Below, piece by piece: positions 1 to 6,013 of a stretch of DNA of 15,413 nucleotides. This stretch comes from Sphingomonadales bacterium. Its GTDB lineage: Bacteria > Pseudomonadota > Alphaproteobacteria > Sphingomonadales > Sphingomonadaceae. The notes beneath the pieces are model-generated. The model searched no databases and was not told the DNA's origin. It was given only the letters and a program-made list of their open reading frames with translations. The stretch covers positions 1 through 15,413 of the forward strand of contig JANYCM010000083.1 in the NCBI GenBank assembly GCA_025360285.1, given 5' to 3'. The position numbers were made by a program, and so were the translations under genes. Numbering within the stretch: the first letter of the stretch is position 1; each line of letters starts with the position of its first letter.

Positions 1-44
1 GGGCCGGTTTCGCTTCAGCGAAGCTGCAAGAAACTAAAACCAAG

Positions 45-79
45 CGGCCGCCCCACGCCGGGGGGAGCGGGGGCGGCCG
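45..79 (-). terminator. GC-rich hairpin, possible terminator of the first TonB receptor
   Basis: Positions 45-54 and 70-79 are perfect 10-base inverted repeats (cggccgcccc / ggggcggccg) around a 15-base loop. Read on the minus strand, downstream of the receptor stop at 236, the stem is followed by a moderately T-rich stretch (CTTGGTTTTAGTTTCTTG). This fits an intrinsic terminator, but the T tract is interrupted and lies about 160 bases past the stop, so the call is tentative. Confidence 0.45.
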
Positions 80-118
80 GGGGTCAGGGAAAAGCATCAC
101 AAACACTTTGCCCGCGCA

Positions 119-146
119 GCCAGTTCCAAGGGGGGCAAGAACTGGC
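119..146. repeat. 8-base inverted repeat downstream of receptor 1
   Basis: gccagttc (119-126) and gaactggc (139-146) can pair around a 12-base G-rich loop. Read on the minus strand it sits in the 3' untranslated region of the receptor, ahead of the hairpin at 45-79. No T tract follows directly, so it is more likely an mRNA 3'-end structure than a terminator by itself. Confidence 0.5.
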
Positions 147-235
147 GCGTGCGACTGAAATAGGGAGCCGGCGTCGCATTTCAAGCCGTCCGCCGCTGCG
201 ACATTCTGCACCAGCGGGCAATCAATCTTCGCGCC

Positions 236-2386
236 TCAAAACGCCTTGGTCAGACCGACAAACACCCCGCGCCGCGCGCCGAACTGTGGTGCACCGACGC
301 CGATACCGGTGCCATCACGGATTTCATATTTCTCGTCGAACAGATTGACCAGATCCAGCCGCGCTTCGACGATGCCGGCGCCGGGCAGATCGAACCGGTG
401 CGAGGCTGCGATGTTGAAAACAACATAATTGGCCAGTTTGCGGCCGTTGGGCACAGCGCCATCGGCGCGCAATCCGCTGCCGAAAATGCCATCCAGCGCG
501 ATTTTGCTGGTCTTGCTGGCCCAGGCAATACCGCCCGACGTCGACACCGTCTGGTCATGATCGAGATAGATGTAATTATTGGCGATATAGGCCAGGTCAC
601 CGGGGTCAAAGCTGGCTTCGCTACTGACAATGCGCCGCCCCTCGGCCTTGGACACCGCAACATTGGCATAGGCGGTGAATGGCCCCTGCTGATAATTGGC
701 AGTGAATTCGACGCCGCGAATCCTGCCGTCGGCATAGTTGAATGGCGTCAGGATAATCGGCGCCCCGAACTGGCCTTCATCGAGCAGATTGCGGACCTGG
801 CGATAATACAGGTCCACCCCCAGGGTCAGATGGCCAAACACCTGGGCGACGCCGACATCATAATAGTTCGACCGTTCGGCAAAGGGCGTCGTGCTGACAA
901 TACCGTTGGGCAGCGCCGCCGTGGTGCCAGCATATTTCGCCACGGTGGCATTGCCGACCAGTTCAAACGGCGGCGGGGTGAAATAGCGCGAATAGCCGCC
1001 ATGCACCGTCAGCCCGGCCGCCGGCGTCAGCACGAAGTTCAACCGCGGCGACAATTGCTGCTCGTCCCGAAAGCCCTGGAAGCGATCGAAACGCAGGCCA
1101 TAATTGATGATCAGCGCCTCGAACGGCTTCCATTCATCCTGCACATAGCCCGACCATGTCAGCGATGTATTGGCGCCATTGTCGGTTATGGTGAAGGGCA
1201 GCGACCCCGGCAGCTGTTCGCCATTGCCATCCACCGGCAGCACCTGGGCGCTGGTATCACTGGTCGACCGATCACGCTGAAAAATGAAGCCGGCGCGCAG
1301 CGTGTGCGCATCGGTCAGATCATATTTGCCCTCGGCCTGCACGCCAAAGGCAACATCCCGCTTGTAGGCGCTTTGCGAAATGCCGCCATAGGCAAGATCG
1401 GCCAGCGCCGGATCAGGCGTATAGCGCAGCGAAGAATAACGCCCGAACAATGACAATTGCCCGGTGAAACGATCAGCGGTGTAAAGATAGCTGCCGATGG
1501 CATAATGCGTCGCCTCGGTCTGGCGATCATCGACCTGATCGGAGGGAAAATCGGTCCGGCCATTAATGACCAGGCCAAGCGTCGGCTGAAGCCCGCGCTG
1601 GTTCGGTATCTGAAAATGCTGAACCGACGAGCCCAGAATCAGCGAGACTTTGCTGCTGTCGCTGACGATATGATCGAAATAGACAAAGCCGTTGAACTGA
1701 TCGGTCGTGTCATGCAGCGGGGTGGCGCTGCCATCAGGCGATTCAACGCCCAATTTGCTGTGCAAATAACTGCCCGAAACGAAATAGCTGTTGGCCCCCG
1801 AACTGCCGCTATATTCGATGGCGGGCTGCACCTGGTCATGGCTGCCGCCATAGACCGATACCGAACCGCCTTCATCAAAGCCCGAACCACGCGTCTGGAT
1901 ATTGACGACGCCGGCGGTGCGCAGGCCATATTGCGCCGGCAGGGCACCGGTGATCAGCGAAATCTTGTCGGCAAAACGCGGGCTGACCGACTGGCCAAAG
2001 ACGTTCAGGCCTTCGGGCAGGATGACACCATTGATGCGATACTGTACATTATTATGGTCGCCGCGGATGTGGAGCTGGCCAAAACTGTCCTGCACCACCC
2101 CCGGCGCACGCAGCAGCACCTGGTTGAGCGCGACATTGCGGCCGCCAGGCAAGGCCTCGATCGCCTGGGAATCGAAACTGTAAAGCGAGGCGCCGACTTC
2201 GGGTTGGATCGAGGCGCGTGCCGCGTTGAGCCGGGTGGCAGTGACCACGATGTCCGCATCGGCAGTCGTGGCCGTCGGCGCGGTGGCAGCCGCCGCGTTC
2301 GCGTCCCCGTCTGCCGCCAGCGCCGGCACAGCAGCGTTGGCCAGCAGCGCGGCCAGCAGAGAGAGGCGTGAACGCATCGGCAACAT
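236..2386 (-). CDS. TonB-dependent outer-membrane receptor (716 aa)
   Basis: Outer-membrane beta-barrel transporter that takes up a bulky ligand with energy from TonB-ExbBD; the ligand cannot be told from the sequence. Numbering is from the ATG at 2386. A Sec signal peptide occupies about residues 1-24 (ends PALA). A TonB box follows at about 45-52 (IVVTATR), then a plug with QLHIRGD and INGVILP, and a long Tyr/Asn-rich barrel ending in a C-terminal Phe (GLTKAF), as barrel-assembly signals do. The frame is open to a TTG at 2413. The ATG at 2386 is preferred because AAGG lies 8 bases before it and the shorter N-terminus gives a cleaner signal peptide. A third ATG at 2377 is possible. There is no N-terminal signalling extension of the FecA type. 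Its upstream neighbour on the same strand is SapC, but a terminator separates them, so it probably has its own promoter in 2387-2700. Confidence 0.93.
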   Translation of the reverse strand: MLPMRSRLSLLAALLANAAVPALAADGDANAAAATAPTATTADADIVVTATRLNAARASIQPEVGASLYSFDSQAIEALPGGRNVALNQVLLRAPGVVQDSFGQLHIRGDHNNVQYRINGVILPEGLNVFGQSVSPRFADKISLITGALPAQYGLRTAGVVNIQTRGSGFDEGGSVSVYGGSHDQVQPAIEYSGSSGANSYFVSGSYLHSKLGVESPDGSATPLHDTTDQFNGFVYFDHIVSDSSKVSLILGSSVQHFQIPNQRGLQPTLGLVINGRTDFPSDQVDDRQTEATHYAIGSYLYTADRFTGQLSLFGRYSSLRYTPDPALADLAYGGISQSAYKRDVAFGVQAEGKYDLTDAHTLRAGFIFQRDRSTSDTSAQVLPVDGNGEQLPGSLPFTITDNGANTSLTWSGYVQDEWKPFEALIINYGLRFDRFQGFRDEQQLSPRLNFVLTPAAGLTVHGGYSRYFTPPPFELVGNATVAKYAGTTAALPNGIVSTTPFAERSNYYDVGVAQVFGHLTLGVDLYYRQVRNLLDEGQFGAPIILTPFNYADGRIRGVEFTANYQQGPFTAYANVAVSKAEGRRIVSSEASFDPGDLAYIANNYIYLDHDQTVSTSGGIAWASKTSKIALDGIFGSGLRADGAVPNGRKLANYVVFNIAASHRFDLPGAGIVEARLDLVNLFDEKYEIRDGTGIGVGAPQFGARRGVFVGLTKAF

Positions 2387-2538
2387 CGGTATGGGCCTTG
2401 GCAATGGGTGCAAAATGTCACCAAGGGCTAGATGTTATACTATATCGTGTCAATTGCGAATCGGGTAAAATCTGCTGCATTGCAATATGTTCATACTGGG
2501 TGGCACCGCGATGGTCGCAAGATGAAATTCTGTCCTAC

Positions 2539-2574
2539 ATCAACAAGATAAGCTATGATGCCCATCATGTTGAT
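2539..2574. promoter_or_regulatory. Nested inverted repeats, possible operator
   Basis: Outer arms atcaaca (2539-2545) and tgttgat (2568-2574) enclose an inner palindrome atgatg-cc-catcat (2555-2568). The nest lies about 150-190 bases upstream of the receptor 1 start, in its presumed control region. Such dyads often bind transcription factors, but no known operator is recognised and the function is inferred. Confidence 0.35.
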
Positions 2575-2644
2575 CGTTGACAGTGACGGATAAAATGGTT
2601 CGCCGGGGAGACCGATATGGCGCCGGCGGCCCGATTTAGGAAGG

Positions 2645-2673
2645 CGGCCGAAACAGGAAAATAAGGAAAATAA
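2645..2673 (+). repeat. Dispersed 29-base repeat, copy 1
   Basis: The 29 bases match the reverse complement of 14969-14997 at 28 of 29 positions. The sequence starts cggccgaaacagg and contains two GGAAAAT runs. Both copies are in intergenic DNA. It resembles debris of REP or IS200-like elements, in which GACAGTTATTTTCC-type ends are often seen, but no transposase is present in the window. The identity is seen directly; the element class is inferred. Confidence 0.8.
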
Positions 2674-2703
2674 TGCGGTACCGGAACGAACAGTCAGGCG
2701 CGC

Positions 2704-2735
2704 AAAAAAGGGGCGCACCATGGCGGTGCGCCCCC
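2704..2735 (-). terminator. Rho-independent terminator of the SapC gene
   Basis: A 10-base perfect stem (ggggcgcacc 2710-2719 with ggtgcgcccc 2725-2734) with a 5-base loop is followed on the minus strand by six U residues (complement of aaaaaa 2704-2709). It lies about 34 bases past the SapC stop. On the plus strand it is followed by CTTTTG, so it may also work weakly in that direction. Confidence 0.9.
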
Positions 2736-2768
2736 TTTTGTGACGTGCCGATCGGCCTTGCAAAAGCG

Positions 2769-3530
2769 TCAGGCGGCCTGAACCGCCGCGAACTGGCGCT
2801 CAAACAGTGGGGAGATCAGCGACAGCGAGAACAGATGGGCATAGGCCAGCCCCAACATGCCCGACTGCACCATCTTGCGCGCCTGGTCGCCGCGCAAATT
2901 CTGCAACCGGTCTTCCGCAATCATGCGGAAACCGCGATACACCGCCGGTTCGGCCAGCCCTTCGCGCTGAATGGTGACTTCGCCGTCCTGCAGCAGGTCT
3001 AATTTGGCGAGTTCGTCCATGAACGAACGGGTGCGGAAAATCGCTTCTTCGAACTGCTGGCAGAAATTCAGGATGTTCTTGGTGGTTTCCGACGGCTCAA
3101 CACCGTTGAACAGCGGTTCACCAGCGTCGGCGGCAATCTGTGGTGAGGTTTCGTCAAAGCACAACGACAAGTCATCGCTGGTCGGCGACAGCCGCGCCAG
3201 CATGAACGGATAGCGGCGCACGAACGCCGGGATATAGGCATCACCCTGCCACTGGCCTTCGGCATCGACATAAAGATTCTGGCCTTCCTGCAGGCCGACA
3301 AGCGCCAGGGGCGCCGGGTTTTCGCCAACCCCGAAAACGATCGGATAGAAACGCTGGGCGATGGCGAATTCATCGACGGTGATCGGAATCGCATGCGTCC
3401 CACGCGTAAACGCCAGGCTGTCGCGATCCTTCAGGCCATGAGTCGGATGCAGTTGCGACGACAATGGCACGACGGAGCTGTAGAACAAGGGAAAGCCCTG
3501 CTCGGGGGCGTTGGCGGGCATGCTGGCCAT
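2769..3530 (-). CDS. SapC family protein (253 aa)
   Basis: Belongs by recognition to the SapC family (Pfam SapC). The family is named after a Campylobacter S-layer locus protein, but its members in Caulobacterales and Sphingomonadales are commonly found beside TonB-dependent receptors, and their biochemical role is not established. Length (about 250 residues) is typical. Family-like segments are FYSSVVPLSS near 16-25, an RFYPIVFG stretch near 60-67 and YIPAFVRRYPF at 99-109. There is no signal peptide or membrane segment, so the protein is probably cytoplasmic. The ATG at 3530 is used; an ATG three codons on (3521) is an alternative, and neither has a strong Shine-Dalgarno. The gene ends in its own terminator and sits just upstream of receptor 1 on the same strand. 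That placement matches the family's usual company and hints at a shared role in nutrient uptake or its control. Confidence 0.88.
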   Translation of the reverse strand: MASMPANAPEQGFPLFYSSVVPLSSQLHPTHGLKDRDSLAFTRGTHAIPITVDEFAIAQRFYPIVFGVGENPAPLALVGLQEGQNLYVDAEGQWQGDAYIPAFVRRYPFMLARLSPTSDDLSLCFDETSPQIAADAGEPLFNGVEPSETTKNILNFCQQFEEAIFRTRSFMDELAKLDLLQDGEVTIQREGLAEPAVYRGFRMIAEDRLQNLRGDQARKMVQSGMLGLAYAHLFSLSLISPLFERQFAAVQAA

Positions 3531-3682
3531 GAGACGGCGGCTTTCGTTGCGACATGAAGTCAGGATGGACGATGCGGCTCTCTAGAGGCGCAATTAAACC
3601 GGCGCAAGATTGGCGCGTAACCGAAGCTGCCGAATCGGCCGCCTTGCCGACGCGATTTATGGGGCAGACGCTGGCCTGTCGC

Positions 3683-5098
3683 TCAAAGCAGCTTGCCAGG
3701 GTTCATGATCCCCAGGGGATCGATGGCTGCCTTTATGGCGCGCATCGCCGCCAGCTTGGCCGGATCACCCAGCCGCGCCAGTTCGGCACGTTTCAGCACG
3801 CCAATGCCATGTTCGGCCGAAATCGATCCGCCCGCCGCCGTCACCAGATCATAGACAAGGACAGCAATTTCATCATGGCGGGCGCCAAGCCAGGCCTCGG
3901 CATCAGGCGAATCGGGTGCCCGCACGTTGAAATGCAGATTGCCATCGCCAAGGTGCCCGAAGGCGAGCACCCGCGCCCCCGGAAACGCCGCCTTGACCCG
4001 CGCCGTCGCCGCTTCGGCAAAATCCGGCATGGCGGCGACGGGCACGGAAATATCGTGATGCGCCGCCGGGCCATCGCGGCGCTCGGCCTCCGGCAGTTCC
4101 TCGCGAATCCGCCACAGGGCCTGGCCCTGCGCAACCGAAGCCGCGATGGTGGCGTCATCAATGTCGCCCGCGGCAATTGCCTCACCAAGACCCTCTGCCA
4201 GCACACCATCAAGGTTCGCCGGCCCGGCCAGTTCCACCAGCACATGCCAGGGGTGGGTGCCAGCCAGCGGTGCGCGATGGCCGGGCAGATGCTGCAATAC
4301 CAGTTGCAAGCCGGCATCGGGCAGAAGTTCGAAACTTTCGACCTGGCCACCGCTCGCCCGCCGCAACCGCGCCAGCAACGCCAGCGCGGCCTGCGGCGAG
4401 CGGAGGCCGACCCAGGCAATGGCCCGGTGCGCGGGCGCCGGCACCAGCCGCAGCGCCACCGCCGTCACCACGCCAAGCGTGCCCTCCCCGCCGATGAGCA
4501 GCTGCTTGATGTCATAGCCGCTGTTGTCCTTGGCGAGGCCGGTCAACTGGTGGAGCACGCTGCCATCGGGCAGCACTGCCTCCACGCCAGCGACCAGCGC
4601 CCGCATCGTGCCATGGCGCAGCACCTGGACGCCGCCGGCGTTGGTGGACACCAGCCCGCCGATGGTGGCGCTGCCCTTGGCGCCGAGCGAAAGCGGAAAT
4701 TCGCAATCGGCGGCACGCGCTGCATCATGGACATTGGACAGGATGGCACCAGCTTCAGCCGTCAAGGTCAGCCCTGCTGCATCGACGTGGCGAATACGAT
4801 CCATACGGTTGAGCCCGAGCAACACCGTTCCGCCTTCGGCTGCCGGAATGCCGCCGCCGACAAGGCCGGTATTGCCGCCCTGCGGCACCAGTCCGAAGCG
4901 ATATTGTGCCGCGGCCCGTACGATCGCCGCCACCTGTTCAACGCAGCGCGGCAACAACAGCAGTTCCGCCGCGCCATGAAACGCCCCGCGCCAATCCACC
5001 AGCCGCGGCGCCAGCACCGCCGGATCGTCACTCCAATTACCCACCCCGGCGGCGACCTTCAGGGCAGCGATCGCAGTGGCAGACGGCACAATCGTCAT
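3683..5098 (-). CDS. FAD-binding oxidase, D-2-hydroxy-acid dehydrogenase type (471 aa)
   Basis: Flavoprotein of the VAO/GlcD family, expected to oxidise a D-2-hydroxy acid (D-lactate, D-2-hydroxyglutarate or similar) and pass electrons to an acceptor such as a quinone, ETF or cytochrome. The N-terminal FAD domain shows PQGGNTGLVGGG (72-83), GAKGSATIGGLVSTNAGG (139-156) and LLIGGEGTLG (200-209). The C-terminal substrate domain shows WRIREELP (329-336), HHDISVP (347-353), the metal-site motif GHLGDGNLHFN (381-391) and SAEHGIG (427-433), and ends DPLGIMNPGKLL. The start is the ATG at 5098 because AGGAG (5105-5109) lies 6 bases before it; a longer frame to 5158 lacks support. Where many relatives have K in a K-[HY]-D-[ILV]-S motif, this protein has H347. 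Length and domain order are complete. No partner subunit is adjacent, so the exact substrate is open. Confidence 0.92.
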   Translation of the reverse strand: MTIVPSATAIAALKVAAGVGNWSDDPAVLAPRLVDWRGAFHGAAELLLLPRCVEQVAAIVRAAAQYRFGLVPQGGNTGLVGGGIPAAEGGTVLLGLNRMDRIRHVDAAGLTLTAEAGAILSNVHDAARAADCEFPLSLGAKGSATIGGLVSTNAGGVQVLRHGTMRALVAGVEAVLPDGSVLHQLTGLAKDNSGYDIKQLLIGGEGTLGVVTAVALRLVPAPAHRAIAWVGLRSPQAALALLARLRRASGGQVESFELLPDAGLQLVLQHLPGHRAPLAGTHPWHVLVELAGPANLDGVLAEGLGEAIAAGDIDDATIAASVAQGQALWRIREELPEAERRDGPAAHHDISVPVAAMPDFAEAATARVKAAFPGARVLAFGHLGDGNLHFNVRAPDSPDAEAWLGARHDEIAVLVYDLVTAAGGSISAEHGIGVLKRAELARLGDPAKLAAMRAIKAAIDPLGIMNPGKLL

Positions 5099-5190
5099 CA
5101 AAAACTCCTGATCGGCGACCACGGCGGGCCGGCAATTGCCTCTAGTCAGCTCGCGCAAGGCCGGAAAGGGTCAGTAAAAGTTGTCGGTCA

Positions 5191-5218
5191 TTGACCGCTC
5201 TGCCAACACAGCTATGGG
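5191..5218 (+). promoter_or_regulatory. Candidate sigma-70 promoter in the divergent region
   Basis: TTGACC (5191-5196) is separated by 16 bases from TATGGG (5213-5218), a plausible promoter for the secreted protein starting at 5306. The -35 lies in a dyad ggtca-t-tgacc (5186-5196), which could bind a regulator. The match to consensus is only fair. Confidence 0.3.
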
Positions 5219-5305
5219 TTCAGGCCATGTTAAAGCAGCGAAAGCAATTGACGGCGGACCCGTCCCTCTAACCGGCCGGCTTTGGCAAGCGAGCAGTACA
5301 TCGGC

Positions 5306-5791
5306 GTGAACCTGCGGATCGGACTTTTTCGCTGGCCCATCATGGCCGGCCTGATGGTGCTGACGGCGACAACCGGGAGCGCGCAGCCGCCTGGTGCCAA
5401 TCGTTCGGGCGCCGCATCCGATCCCGCCTCCGCCACGACCGAGCCAAGTACCGCAAATGCCCCATGGGCCCGTATGCCAATTGCCCGTGGCAGCCCGGTT
5501 TCGACCCGCCCGTTCCCGCCGCGGACCGGTCGCAACCGGTGCATCAACGTCAACTCCGTCGCCGGAGCGCAATTATTTGGCGACTTCGCCATCGAACTGA
5601 CGATGCGAAACGGCCAGCGCTACCGCATGTTTTTCGCCCGCGAATGCCCGGCATTGAGCTTCTATCAGGGCTTTTATTACCGCCGCCAACGCACCGGACA
5701 GCTGTGTGCCGGACGCGATGTTGTCGGCTCGCGCGCCGGCGGCGAATGCGCCATTGCAAGCATTTTACCGGTGCGCCGGATAGGCTCCTGA
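5306..5791 (+). CDS. Secreted four-cysteine protein, DUF6491-like (161 aa)
   Basis: Small exported protein of unknown function. From the GTG at 5306 the N-terminus reads as a Sec signal peptide (NLRIGLFRWPIMAGLMVLTA, cleavage near TGSAQ, about residue 27). A Pro/Ala/Ser-rich linker (about 30-75) and a compact C-terminal domain follow. The domain has four cysteines at 79, 114, 134 and 148 in the pattern RC..., ECPALSFYQGFYY, GQLCAGRD and GEC, so two disulfides in the periplasm are likely. The pattern resembles DUF6491-type proteins of sphingomonads; this is recognition from memory. The open frame runs back to a TTG at 5282. GTG 5306 is chosen because it puts basic residues just before the hydrophobic core; the ribosome site is weak either way. 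It is divergent from the FAD oxidase and 222 bases upstream of receptor 2 on the same strand. Confidence 0.7.
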   Translation: MNLRIGLFRWPIMAGLMVLTATTGSAQPPGANRSGAASDPASATTEPSTANAPWARMPIARGSPVSTRPFPPRTGRNRCINVNSVAGAQLFGDFAIELTMRNGQRYRMFFARECPALSFYQGFYYRRQRTGQLCAGRDVVGSRAGGECAIASILPVRRIGS

Positions 5792-6003
5792 TTGTTCTGA
5801 TAGGACTCAGATGGCCGATTCAGGCGCTGATTGTTGCTTTTTCACCACTGTTATCAGCAACATCACAAAAGCACCGGCAAAAGCGTCAGAGTGCTGGACA
5901 AACCCGCTCTCCCCTGTCCAAACTAGCGACAACCATGGCGGCTCAGACTGCCGGCATGGCCATCGACCACCCGGTTACAGGGCGGCGGTGGACTGGGCAT
6001 TGG

Positions 6004-6008
6004 GGAGG
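6004..6008 (+). promoter_or_regulatory. Strong Shine-Dalgarno of receptor 2
   Basis: GGAGG lies 5 bases before the ATG at 6014 and fixes that start over the ATG one codon later. It is the strongest ribosome site seen in the window, consistent with an abundant outer-membrane protein. Confidence 0.85.
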
Positions 6009-6013
6009 ATCAC

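Larger units (their letters stand above)
2387..2768. other. Intergenic region upstream of receptor 1
   Basis: This 382-base gap carries the leader of receptor 1, a nested inverted repeat (2539-2574), one copy of the 29-base dispersed repeat (2645-2673) and the SapC terminator (2704-2735). It is markedly more AT-rich than the genes around it. A minus-strand open frame from 2763 to 2491 has no family resemblance and runs through the terminator, so it is not taken as a gene. No convincing sigma-70 promoter could be placed by eye. Confidence 0.6.

Noticed and set aside
398..2371. Two long plus-strand open frames (351 and 304 residues) opposite receptor 1
   Set aside because: They have shadow composition and no motifs or ribosome sites. 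The minus strand encodes a complete TonB receptor with signal peptide and terminal Phe.
2434..2453. TTGACA and TATAAC on the minus strand upstream of receptor 1
   Set aside because: The two boxes are only 8 bases apart, so they cannot form one sigma-70 promoter, and no good partner lies at 16-18 bases from either.
2491..2763. 90-residue minus-strand open frame between receptor 1 and SapC
   Set aside because: It runs through the SapC terminator and the dispersed repeat, has no ribosome site and no recognisable features.
3554..5194. 546-residue plus-strand open frame opposite the FAD oxidase
   Set aside because: It is a GC-bias shadow: Arg/His/Gln/Pro-rich, without family motifs, while the opposite strand encodes an intact oxidase with all domains and a good ribosome site.
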